Source: Pantanalinema rosaneae
GTDB taxonomy: Bacteria; Cyanobacteriota; Cyanobacteriia; Leptolyngbyales; Leptolyngbyaceae
Assembly (NCBI RefSeq): GCF_050753385.1
Contig: NZ_JBLZFZ010000024.1
Location: forward strand, 33,885-97,884
DNA: 64,000 bases
Reading direction: 5' to 3'
The notes under the pieces were generated by a model. That model saw nothing but the letters and a program-made list of their open reading frames with translations, was not told the DNA's origin and ran no database searches. Position 1 is the stretch's first letter. Every line of letters begins with the position of its first letter. The translations under genes were made by a program, and so were the position numbers. Positions 9,088-17,564 of the stretch are shown here, one piece after another.

Positions 9088-9118
9088 CAGAATTAATATA
9101 CTGGCGGTATTAATTCTG
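9088..9118 (+). promoter_or_regulatory. Perfect 11-bp hairpin between xseA and xseB
   Basis: CAGAATTAATA (9088-9098) and TATTAATTCTG (9108-9118) are perfect inverted repeats with a 9-base loop, ending 12 bases before the GTG start of xseB. There is no T-tract, so a role in mRNA processing or in modulating xseB translation is more likely than termination. Confidence 0.5.
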
Positions 9119-9130
9119 TGAGATTTCCCT

Positions 9131-9427
9131 GTGAGCAACTCCGCTGATCCCCCCACTGGGACATCACTGCACAATTCCCCAGAGGTAGAAAGTGCCAATT
9201 CGGAACCAGAACATCCCTGTCCCGATGCTTGGAACTATGAAGCGACGGTCAGGCAGGTTGAAGCCATCATGATGCGGATTGAGTCTGGTGAATTGGAACT
9301 AGCGGAGGTGTTTGAGCAGTTTGCTACAGCCGTTGAGTACCTGCGGCAATGCGAAACGTTTTTAGCCCAGCGCCAGCAACAAATGGATTTGTTAATTGAA
9401 ACGCTAAGCGACGAACCGGAGTTTTAA
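9131..9427 (+). CDS. xseB: Exodeoxyribonuclease VII small subunit
   Basis: A 98-residue protein. Residues about 36-95 match the short helical XseB fold (Trp-Asn-Tyr-Glu-Ala-Thr-Val, then Arg-Ile-Glu-Ser-Gly-Glu-Leu-Glu-Leu, then Tyr-Leu-Arg-Gln-Cys-Glu). It supports XseA in ExoVII. The first 35 residues are an acidic, disordered extension not found in short XseB proteins. The GTG start is the only early start in frame and has a weak ribosome-binding site, so translation may depend on coupling to xseA. Its stop lies two bases from the stop of the convergent nadB. Confidence 0.88.
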   Translation: MSNSADPPTGTSLHNSPEVESANSEPEHPCPDAWNYEATVRQVEAIMMRIESGELELAEVFEQFATAVEYLRQCETFLAQRQQQMDLLIETLSDEPEF

Positions 9428-9428
9428 G

Positions 9429-11123
9429 TTATGTAACGGGTGATTGCCACCAGCGATCGCCCTGGACGAGGGTATGCACCTGCCAGGCTGGATCGGTCTG
9501 GGGGCAATCTGATCGATAGTGCCCTCCTCTGCTTTCGGTGCGGAAGTGAGCGCTTTTGAGAATTAGGCCAGCAATAGTGAGTAAATTGCGGGTTTCTGCC
9601 CACTGCCGTACCATGGGCTCTGCCGCCGCTACAGACATCCCATTGACGAGTTCCGGCGACAAACTTTGTAACGTTTGACTAATTTCTAACGTCTGAAATT
9701 GCTGTTGCCATTGCTCTACCTGGGCGATCGCCTGGATCATGGTTTCCCCTTCCCGGCAAATGCCCGCACTCTGCCAAACCAGGCGTGGTAACTCGGTGCG
9801 GATCTGCTCAATAGTCATGCTGTCGGCGGCTTTCAGGTTAATTTCCCCCGGCTCCCGGTTTCCCACCTCCCCCCGGATTCCCCCTGCCTGGGATGTCTCC
9901 AGGTTTCCTAACTGTGCCAACTCTGCCCCAAACACCAAACATTCTAAGAGGGAATTGCTGGCAAGGCGATTGGCTCCGTGGACTCCAGTGCTGGCTGTTT
10001 CACCAACGGCATATAGACCTGGAATAGAGGTGCGATTGCTTAAATCCGTGACAATCCCTCCCATCCAGTAATGGGCGGCTGGGGCGACTGGAATGGGAGA
10101 TTGAAACACATCGATCCCCCAGCGTTGGCAAACCTGAATAATGTTGGGGAAGCGATGCCGGATACGATCGGGGGGAATGGGCCGTAGATCTAACCAGACA
10201 TGGGCGGTTGCCAGATCTGCCTGAGTTTCTTGGAGATAACTAAAAATAGCTCGACTGACGACATCTCTGGGGGCAAGTTCTCCGGCGGGGTGATACTTAA
10301 AGGCAAAGCGATCGCCCTGGGCATTGACTAAATGGGCACCTTCGCCCCGAACCGCTTCACTAATTAGAAATCGGGGTGCGCCAGGTTGAGTCAGGGCGGT
10401 GGGATGAAACTGAACAAATTCTAAATCTCGCAGAATCGCCCCGGCTCGGTATGCCATCGCCACACCATCCCCCGTACTGAGCGAAGGATTAGTGGTTTGC
10501 GCGAAGACCTGCCCACCTCCACCTGTTGCCAGCACGACTGCCTTTGCCCGGAGCCATCGGATCTGCCCGTCATACACCAGGCACACGCCCTGACACTGGT
10601 GATCCTCTAACCAGATATCCAGCGTCAAGGCTTGGGGAATTACCTGAATGTGTTGGCGGGTCAAGACCTGGGCGGTTAAGGTGCTGACCACGGCTCGCCC
10701 CGTTGTATCAGCAGCATGCAGCACCCGGCGACGGGAATGAGCCGCTTCCAGGGTGAGGGCGAGTTCCCCATTGTGGCGATCGAAGCCGACTCCCATCTCG
10801 ATCAGGTTATCAATACAACGAGAGGCATGTTCTACCAGAAACTTGACGGCTTCATAGTTACAGAGTCCTGCGCCTGCTTGCAGGGTATCGGCAATATGTA
10901 ACTCCGCCGAGTCCTGGGGATCCACTACTGCCGCAATGCCGCCCTGTGCCCAATCACTGGCAGACAGCGATAGGGTATCTTTGGTGATTAACCCCACCTG
11001 AAGATGCTCTGGCAAACATAGCGCTGTATATAGCCCTGCTGCACCTGCCCCAATCACCAGCACATCAAACTGGGTCGGTAATGCGGCTACAGAGGGCGGC
11101 GGAGTGGGCAAAGAATCGGTCAT
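9429..11123 (-). CDS. nadB: L-aspartate oxidase
   Basis: A 564-residue flavoenzyme that oxidises L-aspartate to iminoaspartate, the first step of de novo NAD synthesis; NadA would use the product. It shows the FAD Rossmann motif Val-Ile-Gly-Ala-Gly-Ala-Ala-Gly near residue 25, Ala-Gln-Gly-Gly-Ile-Ala near 60, Phe-Val-Gln-Phe-His-Pro-Thr, and Gly-Val-His-Gly-Ala-Asn-Arg-Leu-Ala-Ser-Asn-Ser-Leu-Leu-Glu. The frame runs upstream into psbU, but the ATG at 11123 has AGGTAG 8 bases upstream and gives the normal length. Residues about 411-428 (Gly-Gly-Ile-Arg-Gly-Glu-Val-Gly-Asn-Arg) look like a repeat-derived insertion between the FAD part and the C-terminal helical domain. Confidence 0.94.
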   Translation of the reverse strand: MTDSLPTPPPSVAALPTQFDVLVIGAGAAGLYTALCLPEHLQVGLITKDTLSLSASDWAQGGIAAVVDPQDSAELHIADTLQAGAGLCNYEAVKFLVEHASRCIDNLIEMGVGFDRHNGELALTLEAAHSRRRVLHAADTTGRAVVSTLTAQVLTRQHIQVIPQALTLDIWLEDHQCQGVCLVYDGQIRWLRAKAVVLATGGGGQVFAQTTNPSLSTGDGVAMAYRAGAILRDLEFVQFHPTALTQPGAPRFLISEAVRGEGAHLVNAQGDRFAFKYHPAGELAPRDVVSRAIFSYLQETQADLATAHVWLDLRPIPPDRIRHRFPNIIQVCQRWGIDVFQSPIPVAPAAHYWMGGIVTDLSNRTSIPGLYAVGETASTGVHGANRLASNSLLECLVFGAELAQLGNLETSQAGGIRGEVGNREPGEINLKAADSMTIEQIRTELPRLVWQSAGICREGETMIQAIAQVEQWQQQFQTLEISQTLQSLSPELVNGMSVAAAEPMVRQWAETRNLLTIAGLILKSAHFRTESRGGHYRSDCPQTDPAWQVHTLVQGDRWWQSPVT

Positions 11124-11135
11124 TAAATTGCTACC

Positions 11136-11187
11136 TAAAAATAAAAAAATTGCTCTTTGTCCAATCGCTGGGCATCGAGCAATTTTC
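11136..11187 (-). terminator. Rho-independent terminator of psbU
   Basis: Reading the minus strand, AAAATTGCTC, a 21-base loop and GAGCAATTTT form a 10-bp stem followed by a run of seven Ts and more T-rich sequence. It lies between the psbU stop and the nadB start. The T-tract sits only a few bases ahead of the nadB ribosome-binding site, so nadB probably depends on read-through or its own promoter. Confidence 0.8.
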
Positions 11188-11208
11188 AGCAGAAATTGAA
11201 CTGGCTGT

Positions 11209-11652
11209 CTAGCGGTAAATCCCGTTATTAATGCGATCGGCACCTTCAACCAGAGCCGATTCCACATCGGTAACGGTAAAGTTGCTCAAGTTGTCTTGCA
11301 GAACTGCTTTTTGGCTGGCAGACAGACCTGGAATATCCAACACATCATCTACCTGGTCGTAAGGTGCATTCTTGACGACTAGGCTGGCGAGGGTCGGGTA
11401 CATGCCTGGAAACTGTCTGAACGCCCGAAGATTGGTATTATTCAAGTCAATTTTTTTACCATACTCAGAAGCCAGCTTTTCGCTGACGGCATCCCGTACA
11501 CCTTCAACTGCCAATAGGCTAGATGTCGAGGTGACGGAGTTGAACGTTAGCGAATGAACATTGGCGGCTAGTGCCCCTTGAGGCAAGGCTAACCAGCTTA
11601 GACAGCCTACGACCAGGCTAAGGACAGCGAATAGGCGAATCAATCGTTTCAT
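11209..11652 (-). CDS. psbU: Photosystem II 12 kDa extrinsic protein PsbU
   Basis: A 147-residue precursor. Residues 1-29 are a Sec signal peptide (basic Lys-Arg-Leu-Ile-Arg, hydrophobic core, Ala-Leu-Ala-Ala at the cleavage region), so the product goes to the thylakoid lumen. The mature part has the helix-hairpin-helix-like core with Asp-Leu-Asn-Asn-Thr-Asn, Phe-Pro-Gly-Met-Tyr-Pro-Thr-Leu-Ala and Val-Leu-Asp-Ile-Pro-Gly-Leu. It stabilises the oxygen-evolving complex together with PsbO and PsbV. A good ribosome-binding site (GGGAGGTAAGG) precedes the ATG. A strong terminator follows, so it is probably monocistronic. Confidence 0.95.
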   Translation of the reverse strand: MKRLIRLFAVLSLVVGCLSWLALPQGALAANVHSLTFNSVTSTSSLLAVEGVRDAVSEKLASEYGKKIDLNNTNLRAFRQFPGMYPTLASLVVKNAPYDQVDDVLDIPGLSASQKAVLQDNLSNFTVTDVESALVEGADRINNGIYR

Positions 11653-11771
11653 AAAACCTTACCTCCCATTCCATGCCACGGAATCCATACTCGGCATTAT
11701 TTATTGAGCCTATCATTTCCGGTGCCCAATCTGGCAGAGAACTCCTGTAGCCCAATCGGAGCCACGATCGT

Positions 11772-12818
11772 TTAACTCAGATTTTTAGTTCTCGTTTGCA
11801 GAAATAAATCCAGATCAGGAAATGTACAGGCATAGGCGATCGTCGCAGCATCATACCCCTTTAAATCCAGGGTATGCTCACTAAATAAGTTGCTTTCAGC
11901 CACCAATGCCGACAGATATTGATAGGTGGTTTTCCCAACGGCTATGTCTGCGCCGATTTGTTTCGTAGAGGTTTCCAGGCGAAAAGCCGCATTCACCGTA
12001 TCGCCTAAGGCGGTATAGTCGGGACGATCGCCGCTGCCCGTATTACCGACCATGGCATACCCTGTATTGATGCCAGCGCCAATTCGCAGGGGGAAGGGGA
12101 GGGGATAAAGATTACAAAGGTCAGTGGTCATCTTATGCAGGGCACTTAAGGCATGCAATACCCGCAGCATTTCGTCACTGCTGATATCCTGGGTGCCATG
12201 AATCCAGATTGCCATAACGGCATCGCCAATATATTTATCGACCCAACTGCCATGCTCACGAATAATATCTCCGGCATGGCGAAACCAGGTGCCAATCATT
12301 TCCGAGAGAATTTTTTCGTCAAGCTGGCGCGTTAAGACTGTAAAGTTGCGGATGTCAACCACCAGCACCGAAATTAAGCGGCGCACATGCAGCGTGGCGG
12401 TGGCGGTGAATTCCTTCGAGTTCTCTGCCATGGCGGCATCGGATGTCTTTGCCGTCGGACAGTAAAATTCGAGTTCCGTTTGACCAAATGTGAGCCGATC
12501 GCCATTATGGAGTGTCACCGGAATACTAACCCGCCGCCCGTTCACAAAGGAACCATTGCGGCTGCCTAAATCGATTAGATAGTATTCTCCCGTTTCCATG
12601 CACTGCAACATGGCATGATTGCGGGAGATCCAGCGATCCGGCAGGACAAAGTTGTTATCCTCGCTGCGACCGATCGTCCAACAATTTGTGCCAGTCAGCA
12701 GCAGACGGCGATGGCCGGATTCCGTCCGAAGTAGCAAATGAGGAGCCGGTTGCAAAGTCACCACAGACTGTGAGCGTAATGATTCTTCTCTATGATGCAT
12801 CCTGCCACATCTATTCAT
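11772..12818 (-). CDS. FHA domain-class III adenylate cyclase
   Basis: About 348 residues. An FHA domain occupies roughly 30-110 (Ile-Gly-Arg-Ser-Glu-Asp, Trp-Ile-Ser-Arg-Asn-His-Ala, Gly-Ser-Arg-Asn-Gly-Ser-Phe-Val-Asn-Gly). A class III cyclase domain follows at about 145-325: metal-binding Asp in Val-Val-Asp-Ile-Arg-Asn-Phe-Thr and in Tyr-Ile-Gly-Asp-Ala-Val, Lys in Asp-Lys-Tyr-Ile-Gly-Asp, and Asn/Arg in Val-Asn-Ala-Ala-Phe-Arg-Leu-Glu. Asp-Thr before Val-Asn-Ala fits ATP as substrate, so the product is probably cAMP. No membrane segment is seen, so it is probably soluble. The open frame begins at a TTG (12854); ATGs at 12818 and 12800 are both possible and neither has a well-spaced ribosome-binding site. 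Confidence 0.88.
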   Translation of the reverse strand: MNRCGRMHHREESLRSQSVVTLQPAPHLLLRTESGHRRLLLTGTNCWTIGRSEDNNFVLPDRWISRNHAMLQCMETGEYYLIDLGSRNGSFVNGRRVSIPVTLHNGDRLTFGQTELEFYCPTAKTSDAAMAENSKEFTATATLHVRRLISVLVVDIRNFTVLTRQLDEKILSEMIGTWFRHAGDIIREHGSWVDKYIGDAVMAIWIHGTQDISSDEMLRVLHALSALHKMTTDLCNLYPLPFPLRIGAGINTGYAMVGNTGSGDRPDYTALGDTVNAAFRLETSTKQIGADIAVGKTTYQYLSALVAESNLFSEHTLDLKGYDAATIAYACTFPDLDLFLQTRTKNLS

Positions 12819-12952
12819 GCCAGTGTAAGGGCTAGAAGAAAAATCTTTCAACAAAATATATTAATGTTGGGATTTCTTCTAGAACCTAGCTGATGACACT
12901 ACTAGATGATGATATGGCTCCCTAGTCAATCACTCATAAGGATGAGACAACG

Positions 12953-13723
12953 TTAGGCAGCGCATGCAGCCAGCCAGAACAAACCATCGACCAGGATCGT
13001 GCTGAGGACAGCGCCACTGAATGCCCACCAGTGTAAAGCTGGAAAGCGTTGAGTATAGAGGCTTACCCCAAACAAGATTGCTGCTAGTATAATAGCCCAA
13101 CCAATCCCTGAGGGAGTTTGAATTTGGGCGATCGCAGCTTGGAAGATCGAAGGCATCATGTCCTCGCTGACCTGCATTAACTTACGCCAGTACGGAATCA
13201 GATTCAGCACATAAAAGTAAAAATCTGTCAGGGCAGTACCCAATAGGGAACCCAGATAAAAGAAGTTACCAATCTTACTGCGTTGGGTTGCGATCCCCCA
13301 GATGGCAAAGGGGAGCCCGATCGCTTCTACCGGCAGATGCAACAAGGGTTCCCACCGTAGCCAACCCCAATAGAGTGATCCTGCTAACCAGGTCCAGGTA
13401 AAGCCGAGCAGTAGATCTCCCCAGACATGGGTGCGGGGATGGGCTAACCAGCGCTGACCGAACCACCAAAGTCCTCCGGTCAATCCTAAACTGACCAGTG
13501 GTAGCGATCGGACTAAGGGTGCCTGAATAAATACCGGAACGGAAACCAGGAAAATAGCCGCCGCCAGAATTGCCCAACGGGGTTTTGCAAGAGCCGGAAC
13601 CGAAGCACCTGTTCGGGGCACCTCTACTGTTAAGGGTGATGCCAGGGGATCAAGAATCTCGGCGGGGACAACCGTAGACTCGGAAGGATACAGTGGGGTA
13701 GAAGACGGTGAGTAGGAAATCAA
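12953..13723 (-). CDS. DUF3120-type membrane protein
   Basis: A 256-residue integral membrane protein. An N-terminal Pro/Ser-rich cytoplasmic stretch of about 45 residues is followed by hydrophobic segments near 50-70, 75-90, 100-120, 130-145, 155-175, 208-225 and 232-252. The order and the Phe-Ile-Gln-Ala-Pro-Leu-Val-Arg and Leu-Thr-Asp-Phe-Tyr-Phe-Tyr patches agree with the cyanobacteria-restricted DUF3120 family as I recall it; that assignment is from memory. Function is unknown. It is transcribed toward the cyclase gene, 134 bases away. Confidence 0.75.
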   Translation of the reverse strand: MISYSPSSTPLYPSESTVVPAEILDPLASPLTVEVPRTGASVPALAKPRWAILAAAIFLVSVPVFIQAPLVRSLPLVSLGLTGGLWWFGQRWLAHPRTHVWGDLLLGFTWTWLAGSLYWGWLRWEPLLHLPVEAIGLPFAIWGIATQRSKIGNFFYLGSLLGTALTDFYFYVLNLIPYWRKLMQVSEDMMPSIFQAAIAQIQTPSGIGWAIILAAILFGVSLYTQRFPALHWWAFSGAVLSTILVDGLFWLAACAA

Positions 13724-14085
13724 GGGTGCAATCGCCGATGAAGATTGTCAATAATGAGTATCTACTTTACTTTATTTAACATAATGCAATCAGCCACTGG
13801 ATATCAAGCCATTTTTCAATATCCCCCCCCTGGGTATACTGCTCTATGCTAGCCCAGCTAGCTCATAGTGACAAATCGGGATAGATCCGAGGGCGAGTTT
13901 TGGCTGAATGGCGACACGAGGGTTGAGGCGATCGGGCGCAAAACCGATCGGGCAGAGAGATGGCATACTAGCTACGGATAGCCCCAGGGTTGATTAAAAA
14001 CCTGAGAACTGGGGCAATATCCGGTTAATCGCAGCAGTACATGGAAGAGTCAAATGGGTTCATGCCATAGATTGGGGACTAGGGA
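13724..14085. other. Divergent intergenic region, no gene supported
   Basis: 360 bases between the DUF3120-type gene and uppP. It contains a CCCCCCC tract near 13826-13832 and a short direct repeat of CGATCGGGC around 13929-13955. No open frame or assigned promoter. Confidence 0.45.
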
Positions 14086-15000
14086 ATGGAAGTATTGATG
14101 CTGAACCCAGCCGGTTCATGGAGTGGTTGGAGTGGGGTGCAAGCCCTGGTCGCAACAGTTGAATCGCCAGCAGCCGTGGAAGGCTCTAATTTGTTGATTG
14201 CAGTTCTGCAAGCCTTTGCGCTGGGAATTGTCCAGGGCATCACAGAATTTTTGCCGATTAGTAGTACGGCGCATTTATTAATTTTCAGAGATATTTTCCA
14301 TTGGACTCAGCAAAAATATTTTGTTGATGCCATCCAGTTTGGCAGTGTGATTGCTGTGGTGATGTACTTCTGGCAGGATATTCGCCAAATTGTGTTAGGG
14401 GGCTGGGTCGCTTTCCGTCGCCGCGACTGGGAGCAGGAAGAATGGAAACTGTTGGTGGGGATTGCGGTCGGGACGCTACCCGCTTTGCTCATGGGATTCT
14501 TGTTGAAGGATTTAATCCCCGAAAGTCCCGCCGTGATTGCGATCGCCTCGCTCATCATGGCTTCTTTATTGGGGCTGGCAGAACGAGTGGGCACCCGGAA
14601 ACGCCGCTTCCGCGATTTACAAATCCTGGATGGTTTATTAGTAGGGGTAGGACAAACCCTGGCACTGGTTCCTGGCTCATCCCGATCGGGATCGACCTTA
14701 ACGGCGGCTCTTTTCTTAGGCTTAGAACGCCAAACCGCCGCCCGGTTTTCCTTTTTGCTGGGCATTCCCACTTTAACGATCGCCACCTTGTATCAAGCTC
14801 GCAAAGCCTTTGATAATCTGGACAGCCTACTGCCGATGCTGGTTGGGATTGTTTCCAGTTTCATTTTCTCCTATATTGCGATCGCCTGGTTGCTGCGATT
14901 TCTTCAGCGCCAAAGTACCTGGGTATTTGTCTGGTATCGCTTGGCATTTGGAATCACCCTCCTGTCAGCGATCGCGCTCGGGTGGCTGAAAAATAGTTAA
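14086..15000 (+). CDS. uppP: Undecaprenyl-diphosphatase (BacA family)
   Basis: A 304-residue membrane enzyme that removes a phosphate from undecaprenyl diphosphate, recycling the lipid carrier for peptidoglycan and polysaccharide. It has the two family signatures: Gln-Gly-Ile-Thr-Glu-Phe-Leu-Pro-Ile-Ser-Ser-Thr-Ala-His near residue 55, and Pro-Gly-Ser-Ser-Arg-Ser-Gly-Ser-Thr near 203. Multiple hydrophobic helices follow. The first 40 residues extend beyond the usual family start; ATG codons at 14086 and 14098 are both possible, the latter having GGAAG 5 bases upstream. The next gene starts 75 bases downstream on the same strand. Confidence 0.93.
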   Translation: MEVLMLNPAGSWSGWSGVQALVATVESPAAVEGSNLLIAVLQAFALGIVQGITEFLPISSTAHLLIFRDIFHWTQQKYFVDAIQFGSVIAVVMYFWQDIRQIVLGGWVAFRRRDWEQEEWKLLVGIAVGTLPALLMGFLLKDLIPESPAVIAIASLIMASLLGLAERVGTRKRRFRDLQILDGLLVGVGQTLALVPGSSRSGSTLTAALFLGLERQTAARFSFLLGIPTLTIATLYQARKAFDNLDSLLPMLVGIVSSFIFSYIAIAWLLRFLQRQSTWVFVWYRLAFGITLLSAIALGWLKNS

Positions 15001-15074
15001 CTTAGTGGTAAGGACTGAGTATTGAGCTATCTCGATCGCTTGGTTCCAATAGCTTCTTTAGCCATGGCAGCTTC

Positions 15075-16448
15075 ATGAGTGAGTCTTCTATTCGTCCAGC
15101 CTTAATTACGGCGGTGTTGCCCGAGTCGATCGCGGCTGAAATTGGCTTTGAAGCGGGCGATCGGCTGGTGGCAATTAATGGACAGCAGCCCAGAGACTTA
15201 ATTGACTACAAGTTTCTGTGCGCTGACGAAGTGTTGGAACTGCAAGTGCTGGATGCTCAAGGCAAAACTCATACGATCGAAATCGAAAAGGATTACGACG
15301 ATGATTTGGGGCTGGAGTTTGAGACGGCTTTATTTGATGGCTTGATCCAATGTAATAATCGCTGTCCGTTTTGTTTCATTGACCAGCAACCCCCCGGTAA
15401 GCGGCAGACGCTGTATTTGAAGGACGATGACTATCGCCTCAGTTTTCTATATGGCAGTTACCTGACGCTGACGAACCTGACCCAGCGCGAATGGGATCGG
15501 ATTGCCCAAATGCGGTTATCGCCGTTGTATGTCTCCGTTCATGCCACTGATCCGGAGGTGCGATCGCGCTTGCTGAAAAATCCTCGGGCGGGACAAATCC
15601 TAGAGCAACTACGCTGGTTTCAAGATCATGAACTGCAAATTCATGCTCAGGTGGTGGTGTGTCCCGGCATTAACGATGGTGATTACCTGACGCAGACCTT
15701 AGTAGAGTTATCTCAGTTTCACCAGGGCGATATGCCTGCGGTCGCTTCGGTCGCAGTCGTGCCCGTCGGCTTAACTCGCTTTCGTCCGGTAGAGGATGAC
15801 CTGATCCCGGTGACCCCGACAAAGGCGCAGGAGGTGATTACGCAGGTACAAACTCTGCAAACAAAATTCCGCCAACAGTTTGGCTCCACCTTTGCCTGGT
15901 TAGCCGATGAATGGTTTCTGATCGGTGGGCAGGATTTGCCGCCGGAGTCCCATTACGAGGACTATCCGCAGATTGGCAATGGGGTGGGTTCGATTCGGCA
16001 GTTTCTCAAGGCGTTTCACAAAGCGGCTCGCAAGTTGCCGAAACAATTGTCTGTGCCCCGTCGCTTAACCTGGGTGGTGGGGAATGCGGTTGAACATGCC
16101 TTCCAGCCGATCGTGCAGCGATTAAATCAGGTCGCCGGACTAGAGGTGCAATTAGTCGCGATCGCCAGTCAGTATTGGGGACAGGCAATTTCGGTAACGG
16201 GGCTAATTACCGGTCAGGATATTTTGCAAGCGCTGGAGGGGCGGGAGTTAGGCGATGCCATTTTGCTGCCTACCGTGATGCTGAAGCATGATGAAGCCAA
16301 GTTTTTAGATGATTTAACTGTGGCAGATCTCCGCGATCGCCTCCAGGTTGCGATCGTGCCGGTTGAGGGTGTGGAAGGGCTAATTGCGGCGTGTAGCAGT
16401 CCATTAACTGAGCTATCAGTGGATGCTGAGAACGAGAAGTTAGTGTAA
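15075..16448 (+). CDS. PDZ/radical-SAM-like protein with DUF512 (cyanobacterial FeS oxidoreductase family)
   Basis: A 457-residue protein. Residues about 5-75 resemble a PDZ domain (Phe-Glu-Ala-Gly-Asp-Arg-Leu-Val-Ala-Ile-Asn-Gly). Next comes a three-cysteine cluster Cys-Asn-Asn-Arg-Cys-Pro-Phe-Cys-Phe-Ile-Asp-Gln near 92-103, then a TIM-barrel-like stretch (Tyr-Val-Ser-Val-His-Ala-Thr-Asp), and a C-terminal DUF512-type region. This matches the family annotated as putative FeS-containing cyanobacterial oxidoreductase. The cysteine spacing (Cys-x3-Cys-x2-Cys) is that of radical SAM enzymes. Substrate and reaction are unknown. No membrane segment is seen. It follows uppP by 75 bases. Confidence 0.85.
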   Translation: MSESSIRPALITAVLPESIAAEIGFEAGDRLVAINGQQPRDLIDYKFLCADEVLELQVLDAQGKTHTIEIEKDYDDDLGLEFETALFDGLIQCNNRCPFCFIDQQPPGKRQTLYLKDDDYRLSFLYGSYLTLTNLTQREWDRIAQMRLSPLYVSVHATDPEVRSRLLKNPRAGQILEQLRWFQDHELQIHAQVVVCPGINDGDYLTQTLVELSQFHQGDMPAVASVAVVPVGLTRFRPVEDDLIPVTPTKAQEVITQVQTLQTKFRQQFGSTFAWLADEWFLIGGQDLPPESHYEDYPQIGNGVGSIRQFLKAFHKAARKLPKQLSVPRRLTWVVGNAVEHAFQPIVQRLNQVAGLEVQLVAIASQYWGQAISVTGLITGQDILQALEGRELGDAILLPTVMLKHDEAKFLDDLTVADLRDRLQVAIVPVEGVEGLIAACSSPLTELSVDAENEKLV

Positions 16449-16508
16449 AGTTGACCTGAGATTCCCTGGAAATTGTTTCTGTCCTATTGCTGATTGCTCA
16501 ATTCTTTC

Positions 16509-17162
16509 ATGCCGTTTGCAAACCTGTTTATTGCTGGTGGTGTCGTCATGCTGCCGCTGCTGGGGTTTTCGTTCCTGGCAGTCGCATTAATTTTGGAACG
16601 AGTGATGTTTTGGGTACGGGTGGTACGACAGCAGGATCTAGTAGTCCGGGAAGCGCTGACGTTGTATAAACGCAGTCCCAGAGCGGCATTCTTGAAGTTA
16701 GAGCAACATCCTGACTTGCCGATCGCCCGGATTTTTCTGGCGGCTTTAGAACTGGAGCAAGCCACGCCGGAGGAATTTCGTCTGGCACTAGAAAGTGCGG
16801 CTCAGGCAGAAATTCCCTTACTACGACGATTTAATACCGTGTTTGACACGATTATTAGTCTGTCGCCTTTGCTGGGATTGCTGGGTACTGTATTAGGGCT
16901 GATTCGCTCCTTTGCAGCACTGCGAATTGGTGATTTAGGCGGTGGCAATACCTTAGGGGTGAGCGCGGGAATCAGTGAAGCGCTGGTATCGACGGCGGCT
17001 GGGCTAGTCGTGGCGATCGTCACCCTGCTCTTTGCCAATACCTTCCGGGGCTTATATCGGCGGCAGATGGCATTGATTCAAGAATATGGTGGGCAACTGG
17101 AATTGCTTTATCGTCGCCATTATGAACAGCGAGGAGTGCCCTACAATGCGCCTACCGGATGA
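16509..17162 (+). CDS. MotA/TolQ/ExbB proton channel family protein
   Basis: A 217-residue inner-membrane protein with hydrophobic segments near 5-30, 110-135 and 150-175, matching the three-helix ExbB/TolQ layout. Ser-Pro-Leu-Leu-Gly-Leu-Leu-Gly-Thr-Val-Leu-Gly-Leu-Ile and Ala-Leu-Val-Ser-Thr-Ala-Ala-Gly-Leu are family hallmarks. With its ExbD partner, encoded next and overlapping by 17 bases, it would use the proton gradient to energise an outer-membrane transporter or envelope process. No TonB or receptor gene is nearby. The frame is open upstream to a TTG at 16494; the ATG at 16509 is preferred. Confidence 0.9.
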   Translation: MPFANLFIAGGVVMLPLLGFSFLAVALILERVMFWVRVVRQQDLVVREALTLYKRSPRAAFLKLEQHPDLPIARIFLAALELEQATPEEFRLALESAAQAEIPLLRRFNTVFDTIISLSPLLGLLGTVLGLIRSFAALRIGDLGGGNTLGVSAGISEALVSTAAGLVVAIVTLLFANTFRGLYRRQMALIQEYGGQLELLYRRHYEQRGVPYNAPTG

Positions 17163-17550
17163 CGATCTGGAGCCAACGTTTCAGATCAATATTGTGCCGA
17201 TGATCGATGTGATCTTCGCGATTTTGACCTTCTTCATTATGTCGTCCCTGTTTTTGACAAAATCGACTGGGCTACCCGTCACCCTGCCGCAGGCGGCGAC
17301 CGCCGAGCCCCAGGCACAAAGCCGGATTACCGTGACCATTGATCGCCAGGGACAAATTGCCTTAAATCGGCAACCGGCTCAACTGGAAGATTTACCCGCC
17401 CGCATCCGAACTCTGATGACGAATAATCAGCCCACCTTGGTGGTTGTCAGTGCCGATACCAGTGTGGATTACGGGCGGGTCGTAGCAACAATGGATCGAC
17501 TACGGACGATTCCAGGCGTAAAACTGGCGATCGCGGCGCAGAAACTCTAG
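17146..17550 (+). CDS. ExbD/TolR family biopolymer transport protein
   Basis: A 134-residue protein with one N-terminal membrane helix (about 17-38) containing the functional Asp in Ile-Asp-Val-Ile-Phe-Ala, followed by a periplasmic domain (about 50-130). The start at 17146 is chosen over the longer frame (17086) because GAGGAG lies 9 bases upstream and the protein then begins at the usual distance from the helix. The first 17 bases overlap the end of the ExbB-type gene, so the pair is translationally coupled. It partners ExbB in a proton-driven energising complex. Confidence 0.9.
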   Translation: MRLPDDDLEPTFQINIVPMIDVIFAILTFFIMSSLFLTKSTGLPVTLPQAATAEPQAQSRITVTIDRQGQIALNRQPAQLEDLPARIRTLMTNNQPTLVVVSADTSVDYGRVVATMDRLRTIPGVKLAIAAQKL

Positions 17551-17564
17551 TCGTCTGAATGGTT

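Noticed and set aside
11124..11267. Longer NadB N-terminus
   Set aside because: The extension runs through the psbU terminator into psbU coding sequence, and the ATG at 11123 has its own ribosome-binding site.
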